Assembly (NCBI GenBank): GCA_000934455.1
Contig: KN886299.1
Coordinates: 20,505-52,934, forward strand
Source: Apostichopus parvimensis
Lineage: Eukaryota > Echinodermata > Holothuroidea > Aspidochirotida > Stichopodidae
Reading direction: 5' to 3'
Length of the DNA stretch: 32,430 nucleotides
Shown piece by piece: positions 10,066-19,255 of the stretch. The notes beneath the pieces were generated by a model. The model did not search any database. It was not told the DNA's origin and was given only the letters and a program-made list of their open reading frames with translations. Both the position numbers and the translations under genes were made by a program. Position 1 is the first letter of the stretch. Each line of letters begins with the position of its first letter.

Positions 10066-10245
10066 GATACAATATTACAATATTTGGTGGTGACGAACCA
10101 TCTTCAGCCATAGTTGGGAAGACAATAGGATGCTCTATTGGTTGCATGAAAAGCAAACAGACAATTCAACAACATAAAAGTACATTATTTCTTCCGCCCC
10201 AAGCGACAGGAGATGTCAATCCGCCTAGTCCACCTCCCTCTACAC

Positions 10246-10642
10246 CAGGGTTGTCCAACCTACGGCCCGCGGGCCACAGTCCGGCCCGTCGCAGGGTTGC
10301 GTCCGGCCTGCCAGAGATGCTCTACGGTGCGAAATTTTAGTGAGCAGATTTATTGATAACAATTTGAAGCTATATAATCAATCATTCGAACCTTCTGGGT
10401 CCAAAGAACTACATACAGGTCAGTTTGTGTGACACTCTCTCAGCGGGGGGGGGGGGGTGGCGGCTGGACTTTTTTCACCTGTTTTATCAGGAAGGAAAAT
10501 AAATCAGTGCGCTTCGCGCTCACATTTTGTTGCCTTAGGCTTCGGGCAAAAAATCGAAAAATCGAGCGTAGGGTTCATGCGGCCCCTCCTTCATCATAAT
10601 CATTCCATGTGGCCCTCCTCTGCAAAAGGTTGGACAACCCTG
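10246..10642. mobile_element. hAT-like MITE of a second family
   Basis: The termini are CAGGGTTGTCCAACC and GGTTGGACAACCCTG, perfect 15-base inverted repeats. The flanks are CTCTACAC (10238-10245) and CTCTACAT (10643-10650), 7 of 8 identical. A G-run and a GCGCTTCGCGCT patch lie inside. There is no transposase and no GGTGGCGC module, so it belongs to a different family from 9693-10065, only 180 bases away. Confidence 0.9.
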
Positions 10643-10659
10643 CTCTACATTCTACTTCT

Positions 10660-11040
10660 CTCGATATAAACCGGTTGTATGTACTCTTCAGTTTCTCAGT
10701 TTACCTCTGAAAACATCCTCTGAAAACATTCTACTGAAAGGAAACAATTAACCCCTGAATTCAATACTACAGTACCTTGATATGCTTTCTACCGTGGATG
10801 AAACATATAATTTCGAATATGTTTTAGCGTTCTTATATCTAACATAATTTCATATATCTCGATATGAACGAGTACATGTCTTCAGTTAATCTGTTTACCT
10901 CTGACAAAAAGTAACATACTACAGAAAAGAATCGTCAGACTCTTTGGATTTTAATACTGCAGTACCATTATTTGCTTTTTATAGTGGATGAAAAATAATT
11001 TCGAAAAATTAATGTTTTAGCCTATACTCATTTGTAACAT
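10660..11040. repeat. Two diverged direct copies of a 198-bp unit
   Basis: CTCGATAT starts copies at 10660 and 10858. Shared landmarks in order are TTTACCTCTGA, ATACTACAGTACC or its variant, GTGGATGAAA, TAATTTCGAA and ATGTTTTAGC. The copies are well diverged and carry no coding sequence. It may be an old tandem duplication or a short satellite. Confidence 0.75.
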
Positions 11041-11164
11041 ATGTTGTAATTAATTTGTGTAGCAAGCACTGTAACCAAACTACCACATTGCGATTTGTCT
11101 TTCCACGCAGATTGTGCTGGAGGTGTTCCATTTGTCAATGTGTGATACCATACCATACTTATAT

Positions 11165-11283
11165 ATACCATACATATATATACTTTTGTTGTCTTTATAT
11201 GTCTTTCTCTGTTTTTTAATGATTTATTTGTTTAGGTTTTGTAAAGCGCCTAGAGGCCTTTTGGTATTTGGCGCTATATTAAG
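11165..11283 (+). mobile_element. 3' end of a CR1/L2-like retroposon
   Basis: TTTGTTTAGGTTTTGTAAAGCGCC, a short GGCC-centred stem, then GGCGCTATATTAAG: the same AAGCGC...GCGCTATAT 3' structure as at 780-925. Instead of a TTA tail, it leads directly into the 22-bp minisatellite that begins at 11285. It is 5'-truncated, with no reverse transcriptase. Confidence 0.5.
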
Positions 11284-11284
11284 A

Positions 11285-11595
11285 ACCACCTCCTTAAACT
11301 GGTGTTACCACCTCCTTCAATTGTTAGTACCACCACCTTAAATTGTGGTACCATCTCCTTAAACTGTTAGTACCTCCTCCTTAAATTGTTGGTACCACCT
11401 TCTTTAATTGTTGATACCACTTCCTTAATATGTTGGTACCACCTCCTTAAATTGTTGGTACCACCTCCTTAAATTGCTAGTACCACCTTCTTAAATTGTT
11501 AGTACCACATCCTAAAATTGTGGTACCACCTCCTTCAATTATTGGTACCACCTCCTTCAATTGTTGGTACCACCTCCCTTAATTGTTGGTACACC
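11285..11595. repeat. 22-bp minisatellite, 14 copies
   Basis: Fourteen consecutive units of the form CCACCTCCTTAAATTGTTGG plus TA, mostly 22 bases (two are 21). The junctions often create GGTACC. The variants are scattered point changes, so the array is moderately old. It begins at the end of a retroposon tail, so it may have grown from that tail. Confidence 0.93.
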
Positions 11596-12707
11596 ATCTA
11601 ACTCAGAAATCATGAATACCGGCTGATGAGCTACCAACATATTGTAACATACACAACTCAGAAAGTTGAAGTTTTACATTCTTTTATCAAGGCAAGACCT
11701 TCCTCACACGTTTTTATCGTTGTTTCCTTTTATCGTTGTTTCCTATTGATGTTTCCTCCCTTCCCCCTTTTTTTAACCTCACACATTTTTTTTTAATTCT
11801 TAACAACACCTCATGTTTAGGGCTACTTATACAGACTTGATTTAAAGTGTAAATATGACTCAGAATGTACCATTTGACGTGTATTTTAATAATTGCTTTT
11901 TTCTTGGAGAGGAACTCCTTATCTTCGCCCCCCCCCTTTTCCCCTCACATAGGAGACGGTTTCAGTGACCCACAGTAGCACCCCGCCTTATATATTCCTT
12001 CATTCGCCTCTGGCCCAACTATAAAAGGTTCAGACACCTCAGTACTATCGGGGAAAATAAGAATTTCCACCCCCGCCCCTTCCCCTCCTCCCCACAGATC
12101 CTGTGCATGCGGCCACTGCTTCAAAGGTGCACAATCAATTGGGAACTTCTACAAGTTTGTTTATCATTAGCAGACAGAACTTATCTCTATTAACAAAAAT
12201 ACACTTTGTAATATAATAAAGCAAAAAATACATAGGTATTAGGACAGATATGTTGTGAAGTGTTACTAACTATGAAGACTTAATTCATACAGACGATATA
12301 GTTGGTACTTTGTAGGTCATTCTCTCGTCTTTGCGTGCATGGAGAAATGCTTATAAGATACCTTCTTTGTGCTTCGTTTTTACTTGTTTTCAAAACGATG
12401 TCATAATTAAATATTGTCAATATACTAACTGTGGAATGTCACATTGAAGAGGTAGGAAACTATTTGTGCGGAATAAATTATATTTGATAGTAGTATTATT
12501 CCATTATATCACAATGTCACTAATAATATTATTTAGTCTCAATTCACGAGTAGGAATCGTTTCCCCTGCACACTTTCCTACAAATACATAAAACACACAG
12601 GATATCCTAAGCCATTTTTTTTTTATAGTTTTCCGAGAGGTGATTGAACATAATTTAGTTTTTGTTCTGATTTTTAGTCTTTGTATTAGTTTTATCAAAC
12701 TTGATGA
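11596..12707. other. No gene seen; C-rich tracts
   Basis: About 1.1 kb. Plus-strand C-rich stretches occur near 11928-11945 and 12068-12096, the kind of tract found at MITE ends here, but I could not find matching termini or target duplications. The short open frames are not supported. Confidence 0.3.
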
Positions 12708-12715
12708 GCTTAATG

Positions 12716-13325
12716 CATGGACGTAGCCATGGGAGGAACAGGGGGCGACTGCTCCCCCCTTTCAGTGTCGAAAAATGTTAAAAACTGTTTTTTTTTTGCA
12801 TGGTATTTTGTCAGTGCTCTTTTGAAAATACTTCAATACTTGTCAGCTCCGTTAACTCGATTATAATCGCAGTAACATTCAGGCCTACTGATTCAACTAC
12901 TTACTTAGTTTGGCAGATGCAATTAGCTAAATTTAGCCTATAGCCTATTACAAGCCTACAGTTGGCCACTGCGTAATAAAATACATATTGCCTACCTAAC
13001 CGCACTCTATGGAGTGTCACGAACCGTATGCACCGTAAGTCCAAAAATTGGGCAATAAACAAGATTCATCCTATACTGGAAAAATTGTAAAAGAGCGTTA
13101 TGTTTGTCTTTCTGATATAATATGTACAAGAACATGTAAAAGAATTCAAACAGGAAACAAAATCTGCTGATAATATGATATCATATGATAATGATGAAAC
13201 TGGCAAAACATTGCACCAGATATTGCATCTAAGGACCTTCAATTGTTCAAAAATATCTCAAAGACCCCTCCCCATATCAATCGCAAAATGTGCTCCCCCC
13301 TTTCAAATTCCTGGCTACGTCGCTG
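12716..13325. mobile_element. hAT-like MITE
   Basis: The left end CATGGACGTAGCCATGGGAGG and the right end CCTGGCTACGTCGCTG pair imperfectly. The flanks are GCTTAATG (12708-12715) and GCTTTATG (13326-13333), 7 of 8 identical. C-runs lie just inside both ends, as in the other MITEs. It has no transposase and is older than the element at 9693 by terminal divergence. Confidence 0.75.
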
Positions 13326-13357
13326 GCTTTATGGATATAGACGGCTGCTGCCTTAAG

Positions 13358-13550
13358 CAGGAAGTTGTATAGCCTATATCAGGAAGTTGTATAGCCTATA
13401 TCAGGAAGTTGTATAGCCTATATCAGGAAGTTGTATAGCCTATATCAGGAAGATATCAGGAAGTTGTATAGCCTATATCAGGAAGTTGTATAGCCTATAT
13501 CAGGAAGTTGTATAGCCTATATCAGGAAGTTGTATAGCCTATATCAGTAG
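13358..13550. repeat. 22-bp minisatellite, about 9 copies
   Basis: CAGGAAGTTG starts units at 13358, 13380, 13402, 13424, then 13457, 13479, 13501 and 13523, with a truncated 11-bp unit (CAGGAAGATAT) at 13446. The remaining unit sequence is TATAGCCTATAT. Units are nearly identical, so the array is young or recently homogenised. It begins about 30 bases after the MITE ends. Confidence 0.95.
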
Positions 13551-13975
13551 CTTAATATTATCCGATATTGTCTGACTGAAAACCACACATACACCTACAC
13601 AGACATACATAACATGAAAAAGAAAAACCGTAGAAGAAAAAAAGTTAAACAAAAGTAGACAATTGATTTTATGATCGTGACAAGAGTCGAGAGTAAATAT
13701 TACTTCAAATATATACAATAGATAACTTATCAAACACTTCATCACTGGGCTATATCTAAGAAACCTGTCAATATGGTGTTTCAATATCGTTTTATAACTT
13801 GTTTAGTCATTTATTTTTCGAAAATATTGCAACAAAAGGGTTTTTGACCCTTCATTGTATATTCCATCGTTACTTTCAGCTCTTTTTCGAGATGTATTAT
13901 ATTTGCAGTGTCTCCTTGAATAATAGGATCTTCCACAGAATCTCCTGCGTTAAACTCTGGTGAATAAAAACCTAC
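13551..13975. other. No recognisable feature
   Basis: AT-rich sequence without a gene. A TTTTT run on the minus strand at 13966-13970, just 3' of the tRNA-like sequence, would serve as a Pol III stop signal. Confidence 0.3.
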
Positions 13976-14048
13976 AGCCTCTACCGGGATTCGAACCCGG
14001 GCCTCCCGCTTTATATGCGGACATCCTAACCAACTAGGCTGTGGACGC
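13976..14048 (-). tRNA. tRNA-like sequence, probably a pseudogene or SINE head
   Basis: On the minus strand there is a box A-like AGCCTAGTTGG, a five-pair anticodon stem (TCCGC with GCGGG), and a perfect T arm (CCGGG, loop TTCGAAT, CCCGG). The seven-base loop ATATAAA places AUA at the anticodon, which would read the tyrosine codon UAU. Animal tyrosine tRNAs use GUA, so this is unlikely to be a working tRNA. The acceptor stem has only 5 of 7 pairs and the D arm is out of register. A TTTTT run follows at once. I see no intron. Confidence 0.5.
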
Positions 14049-14050
14049 TG

Positions 14051-14740
14051 ATTGTATGTCCAGAGGTTCAAAACCGGTAGTGAAGGTATTATATTATATT
14101 ATGTTTCATGAAGAAATCCATATCATCGTGCACTAAATGGTTCTATATAGTTAAAACCAATGGAAATCTACGACTTGATTGAATTTTGCCAAATAAAACA
14201 CAAAACGTTATGATAACATTTTTAAAAGAGCCTCTAAAATATGTTTTATAACGTTAAATGTGGTGTTATAAAAACGTCAGCATAACGTTTTTATGAGATA
14301 TTAATGTTATATTAATGTTTTATTAATGTTTTAACGAAAACAATATTTTGAAATCATAGCCTGAAAACGTTTTCGTGACATATTTATTAAACCACAAATA
14401 ACGTTATCAAAACAAAAGACGAAACGTTTTAATAACGTTTTAAAATCGTTTTTGTGTTTGCTATACATAGGATACAATTCTTCCAGAATTCTTTTTATTT
14501 ACGGCCGTGCTACAGCCTTTACTCAGACAGAAGTACTCGAACCGTTGTGGTAGACTAGTTTTACTAATGAAAGCATTTAACCTTTTATTCATATTTTTGC
14601 TTTGAAATTAGTATCACTATATATGTATGTATTTTTGTGTGGATATTTCTTACCTTATAGGTACCCCTAATTATATATATTTTGTTATATTTATAGTGGT
14701 GATAAATAATTGAAATGAACCGATGGGACAAGATTATATT
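14051..14740. other. AACGTT-rich AT stretch
   Basis: No gene is seen. Between about 14205 and 14450 the self-complementary AACGTT and its near variants (AACGTTTTAATAACGTTTTA and similar) recur many times on both strands, with TTAATGTTTTA repeats. This resembles the palindromic interior of a foldback element, but I could not fix its ends. Confidence 0.35.
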
Positions 14741-14905
14741 AAAGGAATTGTCTGGTAGCCCTTATAAGTTACCTTTAAAAAACGATAAATAATTTTAAAA
14801 ACATGTTTTAAAAATATGAGGACGCTAATGTTGCGTTTGACAGAGAAACGATTTTTTAATCGTTATGGATGGATATTTCAAATATACTTTGAACAGTAGA
14901 GAACG

Positions 14906-15119
14906 TGACGTCATCCTCGCAATACAGATTGCGACATAACCCACGCTCCATACAGTTCATACAGTAAGCACAATAAAAACCGAGTTTGAAAACAGATTAT
15001 TTCTTCCTTAATTTTCGGTGAAATTTCTTATAAATTATATATGTTTTAAAATAATCGTTGAGCCATCATATGTGTAGTGCATCGGTGATTTCGTGAGGTT
15101 TGTGTAACACGAGGTAAGT
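14906..15119 (+). promoter_or_regulatory. Candidate promoter and first exon
   Basis: TGACGTCA (14906-14913) is a full CRE site. TATAAATT (15029-15036) could be a TATA box, which would put a start near 15060. GAG followed by GTAAGT at 15114 is a consensus 5' splice site, giving a first exon of about 50 bases. In copy 2 the TATA-like element is kept, but the CRE reads TGACGACA and the donor reads GATAAGT. A target acceptor could be the one at 25906, about 10.8 kb away. This is inference from motif order only. Confidence 0.3.
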
Positions 15120-15260
15120 TTGAACATCAGACTCTTCGTTGTTTATACATTGCGCTTCCCAGCTCCAATGCGAAGAATGTTCTCATGAATTGCCTACGCT
15201 AACGTTTACACTAATCGGACAGTTCTGTAAAGCCTAAGCTTCTCGGTACTGCATTCTACT

Positions 15261-16214
15261 CAGTGGCGTCGTGCCCATTGGGGCCCGGGGGGGCACGGGC
15301 CCCCCCAAATTTTGTCAAAGGTGTCATAAAATTTTGTCATAATTTAAAAAAAAAAGTGTTTTCGAACAGTGTCACGACTGAATTTCTTGTAGGGCCTACG
15401 AGAAATCGGGCTTCTGTTGACTGCTTGGTCAATGGTTGTTGATATTCAGTCAAACGAAAGACTTAAATAATTACTGGTTGATAACTAATGAACCAAATGT
15501 GCCATCAACGCTGCCATCGTTGAACAATATTATATATACGTAGTCCCAGAGTAAGTGCAACCCGTTACCTTTGCCAAAGTCAGTCAATTTTCCATGAAAA
15601 AATGGCAAATTTTTCTAAGCCTGTAACAAAGTTCGGAAAGTTAAGATAAATGTAGTGAACAGAGATTATGGGACTCCATGTGAACTTCTTGCAATCAGTT
15701 CGCTAAAAGGTCCACCAGGATAAATTTTCCTCATGATCTGATAGGTAGTTTCGAAAAAATGAATAATAATAATCATTTCAAATACAGTCACAATTAACCT
15801 GGAAAATAATCACTTCATTATCGCACGTTTTACCTTAGGTTTAGCTTTCTTCACCCAGTCACCACTTCTCACGGGCATGGGCCGCGATCATGGATCAGCC
15901 AGCACAAAAATGTTTCGATTTCTTAAATTTTGGGCGCTTCTGGGAGACGAGGAAGTGGTAAACTGAGGAATAAATGGCGATCACTTCCTTCGAGAATATT
16001 TCCCAAAATAAAAAATAGCCGGAAATTTTTATCAATTTTAGGGGTGTTGCTTACTGCCATAAGGCACGGGAAGTGCCGTTTCCTGCAATCTAAGGGGTCT
16101 GCCAGACGAAAAATTTTCTTGTACGCTGCGCGCCAACTCGTGGTGGCGCTCCGCTTAGATAGTCATCACCTGCTCACGGGCCCCCCCAAAATTTATTTTC
16201 GCACGACGCCCCTG
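15261..16214. mobile_element. hAT-like MITE inserted in block copy 1
   Basis: The left end is CAGTGGCGTCGTGCCC and the right end GCACGACGCCCCTG. The flanks are identical ATTCTACT copies (15253-15260 and 16215-16222). Block copy 2 has the unoccupied site (ATTCTGCT at about 31734-31741), which proves insertion rather than shared ancestry. C/G-runs lie at both ends. Positions 16060-16162 hold the GCGCCAACTCGTGGTGGCGC module shared with 5105-5390 and 9693-10065. At 954 bp it is the longest MITE here; no transposase frame is visible. Confidence 0.93.
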
Positions 16215-16468
16215 ATTCTACTCTGACATCGATTCCGCCAATTTTCATCTTTTAATGTTCCAAATACTTTTCAAGCTTCCTTTAACTGTAAAGTTGATCC
16301 TTGGATTTGATTTCAGCGATTTCGAGGAACGGATTATGAACTGTGGTTTGAGTGTGAAAGTGTATTATGTGCAACGCTATATGTACGTAACAACTACGCA
16401 TGGTAGGCTGTAAACGTACGTTCGCGATTTGTACGTTATAAATATTAGGCAATCACATGTGAGTGTAT

Positions 16469-17254
16469 ACGCGAGAGTGTATTTGCTGCGGAAATGGGAG
16501 TGCTAACTTCAAGTCGCTCGTTTTGCCTATTTGCCTGCACTATCAATCACCAAATTGATGCGTTCGAACAGACGGTGCTTTTAGTAAGCAACCGGTGATT
16601 TGAAAAACAGATTTCTACGAGTAGAACACGTCGAATGGGGACAATTTTCACATGGTTAGAGAGAGAAAAATAAGAACTATATGGAAAATATTTTAACTGA
16701 GCTGTTGTCGATTACGTACAAAACTAACATTGTTTTCTACAAAACAAAGCATTTAAACATGTTATGAGCAACAACAAAAAAGAAAACATAGCATGAAGTT
16801 GTATTCCTAGATTGCTTGTACTTTGGTTTATCAAACTGAAATGTCACCGTCCGACGTTATTCTACATTTTTTGGTATATATTCCCGATGACATAACTATG
16901 ATGATCATCACTGAACCTGTATGTATTTATGCATATATTAATAACAACACAGTAAACTACATATTGAGGATGTGTCGAATGTGCACAGTGCATTGTAAAC
17001 GATCTCAATTTCCTATTTCAATTAAGTTTACGACAGACAGAGGAAATCAAATAATTATTAAAAGGAAGTAAGGTTATTGTATGGAGATATGTAATATCGC
17101 CTATATACATATACGTATACATTCACGTATCCATATACTGATGTGCTTTTCTTGTGATTAACAGACTTTTAACTTCCATCACGGAAGATGAAGTGTAAAA
17201 TGTTCAGGTTCATTCGGCAAGTATGTCTTCTGTTTGTGTAATTGTTTTCCTTTT
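16469..17254. other. No recognisable feature
   Basis: About 790 bp of AT-rich sequence. The 82-codon frame at 16823-17071 has no recognisable motif and I do not call it. Confidence 0.3.
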
Positions 17255-17485
17255 AGTAATGTGCGCCGGTTTGTGGCTGCACCCTATGGGAAGTCCCCCA
17301 GGGGACACGTGGCTGTGGTGCACTGTTGTGCCCCAGGAGAGATTGTTTGAAATGTGCACACTTTGGTGTGTAGGTGTGACAAGTTACCAATGACCAGGGT
17401 TAATTGTAAAGCGCATATAACTTGTGGATTATGCGCTATATAAATAACGGCGTATTAATAACAATAATAATAATAATAATGTAAA
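17255..17485 (+). mobile_element. SINE or truncated LINE with GCGCTATATAAAT tail
   Basis: A GC-richer segment (GTGGCTGCACC, then CCCCCAGGGGACACG) leads to TTAATTGTAAAGCGC, ATGCGCTATATAAATAA and a tail of AATAATAAT repeats. The 3' end is the same type as at 780-925 and 11165-11283. The 5' part is distinct from those copies, so this may be a SINE that shares its tail with a LINE. Confidence 0.6.
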
Positions 17486-17796
17486 TGAACTAACAATATT
17501 GATCTCTAAATGTTCTGTTTACCATTGAAAATTTAAAAACCCGATCCTGGGACAAATTTATGGTGACGTTAATCGGTTGACTAAGTGTTGTTTGTGTGTA
17601 TGTTAGCTTTCTTTAACACCTGCAGGAATAGTAACTTCTTTCCTGTTGGTAGACGTGTAAATACTATAATATATTTTATTTTTATAATTTTAGTTTTACT
17701 CGGCAAATCATTCATAATAATACATCAAATAGTTACCGTCTTAGGCAGAATGTAACGTTACTTGATCATGTCAGATGAGAAAATAATTCCTGTCGT

Positions 17797-17899
17797 TTGT
17801 ATTCAAGGAATATTAAATCAGTCAGACCATATCTCTCCCAAGAAATGAGTGAGCAATTAATCCATGCTTTTGTTACATCCCGCCTTGATTTCTGTAATT
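17797..17899 (+). pseudogene. Fragment of a CR1/L2-type reverse transcriptase, cut by the assembly gap
   Basis: The frame encodes RPYLSQEMSEQLIHAFVTSR then LDFCN. This is the well-known thumb-side motif (YLS.E....L.HAFV.SRLDYCN) of CR1/L2/Jockey-type LINE ORF2 proteins. It runs straight into the N gap. The frame before it is not clearly LINE, so this is likely a 5'-truncated copy. Confidence 0.75.
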
Positions 17900-18255
17900 N
17901 NNNNNNNNNNNNNNNNNNNNNNNNNNNNNNNNNNNNNNNNNNNNNNNNNNNNNNNNNNNNNNNNNNNNNNNNNNNNNNNNNNNNNNNNNNNNNNNNNNNN
18001 NNNNNNNNNNNNNNNNNNNNNNNNNNNNNNNNNNNNNNNNNNNNNNNNNNNNNNNNNNNNNNNNNNNNNNNNNNNNNNNNNNNNNNNNNNNNNNNNNNNN
18101 NNNNNNNNNNNNNNNNNNNNNNNNNNNNNNNNNNNNNNNNNNNNNNNNNNNNNNNNNNNNNNNNNNNNNNNNNNNNNNNNNNNNNNNNNNNNNNNNNNNN
18201 NNNNNNNNNNNNNNNNNNNNNNNNNNNNNNNNNNNNNNNNNNNNNNNNNNNNNNN
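17900..18255. other. Assembly gap (356 N)
   Basis: A run of N bases. The LINE sequence before it and the LINE sequence after it belong to different families, so the gap may hide a repeat boundary or a wrong join. Reading frames spanning it are meaningless. Confidence 0.99.
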
Positions 18256-19255
18256 GAAGTTCTTACTTTAAAAATTACCTCAAATATTTATAATAAAGGT
18301 ATTATGATAGATAATAATGAGATAATTAAATTATCAAAATACGAAGACGACACTATGTTTTTTCCTTGATGGTAAAGTAGACCATATCCTTGATGGTGGT
18401 AGACGGCCTTTTGCCTTAGAGGAAACCCTTAGTATTCTGGATGATTTTGAATCAGCCTCTGGGCTTCCAATCCATAGGCGTAGGAGGCGAGGGGCTGGGG
18501 GCTGCACCCCCCCCAACCAAAATTTTTGGTAAAAATTCGGGCAATATGCTGAGAATTTTTCGGGCACCTACTGAAAGAAGAATAATTTGCAGTGTGTTTT
18601 GCAAATTTTTTGGTAAAAATTCGGCAATATGCTGAGAATTTTTCGGGCACCTACTGAAAGAAGAATAATTTGCAATGTGTTTTTCAATGGTTAAACTGAT
18701 ATTGTTATCATCAATATTGTTGTAACGACTTCCCCAATAATTAAATAACCAATATGGAAGGGTAATAGCACGGAAAATGATTGTATGTTACTGGCATGTG
18801 ATGTAACAACCGATGATTGCATATGATATGCACATTAACATGTTGAACGCGCGCGAAAAATCAAATTGGGCTCCTACGCCTATGTTCCTATCAATATTTC
18901 TAAGTGTAATATAATACCCTTGGGTCTGTACATAAATAAATCTCCCTATATGTTTATTAATAATCTACCTTTGAATGTCACACTTGATCCTGTAACTATA
19001 TATAGGTTCGGTGTTTCTGTTACTCAAAACAGAGACGACCTTTTTCGTTTGAACTACCAATTTAAAATTGTCTGGACTGAAAAAACTGGCTTCCGGTTTG
19101 GTCTGGTGGAGCCATTACACCGATTGGTCTAAATATCAGTCAAATCGTTCCCTCTATCCCAATTTGTTTTCCTTTCCTTGGTTTTGCCAAACCTTCCAAA
19201 AGGATTTATTTAAAGAGCTCAAGAGCATTATTTGCAATTTCATTTGGAGAGGTTT
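18256..19255 (+). pseudogene. Degraded Tx1/L1-like LINE ORF2 fragment, split by a MITE
   Basis: After the gap the frame encodes a stretch ending IIKLSKYEDDTMFF, matching the reverse-transcriptase box IxxYADDT in which the catalytic residues are aspartates; here the first is preceded by E in place of A. It continues with frameshifts to a SGLP segment at 18470, is interrupted by the MITE at 18473-18884, then resumes (NISKCNIIPLG, later VTQNRDDLFRLNYQ and ELKSIICNFIWRG) in more than one frame to about 19255. The order fits a Tx1-type L1 ORF2. It is clearly dead. Confidence 0.75.
18473..18884. mobile_element. hAT-like MITE nested in the LINE
   Basis: The termini are CATAGGCGTAGGAG and CTCCTACGCCTATG, perfect 14-base inverted repeats. 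The flanks are TTCCAATC (18465-18472) and TTCCTATC (18885-18892), 7 of 8 identical. Removing the element reconnects the LINE reading (SGLP to NISKC). Inside, an 83-bp segment with GCAATATGCTGAGAATTTTT is repeated in tandem (18541 and 18624). It is non-coding. Confidence 0.9.

Larger units (their letters stand above)
8204..10170 (+). pseudogene. Alpha-1,3-fucosyltransferase (GT10) pseudogene
   Basis: The first 276 codons (8204-9034) are open. They encode a short cytoplasmic tail, a membrane anchor near residues 19-35 (VKLLFLLLCCLTFI) and most of a GT10 domain, including YRSPGQIWIFATQEPAA and YNTYNWSFTF. Compared with the paralog at 26000-27334, an extra base in the A-run at 9018-9024 shifts the frame just before the SCCSEYLSEKVW motif, and TAG ends the frame at 9034. 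The correct frame resumes for about 150 bases and then meets a TGA near 9178. A retroposon splits the gene at 9246-9516 and a MITE at 9693-10065. The CYRC cysteine motif survives at about 9660. Homology fades near 10170. A truncated 276-residue protein could still be made, but it would lack the conserved C-terminal donor-binding part of the family, so it should be inactive. Large parts are still unusually close to the intact copy, so the damage is recent or the copy has been converted. Confidence 0.88.
14741..16468. repeat. Duplicated non-coding block, copy 1 (interrupted by a MITE)
   Basis: From AAAGGAATTGTCTGGTAGCC onward this matches 31195-31980 for about 780 bp with roughly 80-85% identity by eye, once the MITE at 15261-16214 is removed. 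Neighbouring sequence does not match, so the block is better preserved than its surroundings. No reading frame is conserved between the copies. It contains a CRE palindrome at 14906, a TATA-like box at 15029 and a splice donor at 15114. It could be a regulatory/first-exon region duplicated with the fucosyltransferase, a non-coding RNA gene, or an unknown dispersed repeat. Confidence 0.85.

Noticed and set aside
10038-10340. A 100-codon frame after the MITE
   Set aside because: It joins MITE end, pseudogene remnant and the next MITE; not a gene.
13358-13550. CRISPR-like regular repeats
   Set aside because: The 22-bp units are contiguous with no spacers and the genome is eukaryotic; this is a minisatellite. 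The same holds for 11285-11595.
17797-18369. A long frame crossing the N gap
   Set aside because: The N run has no sequence; the two sides are fragments of different LINE families.
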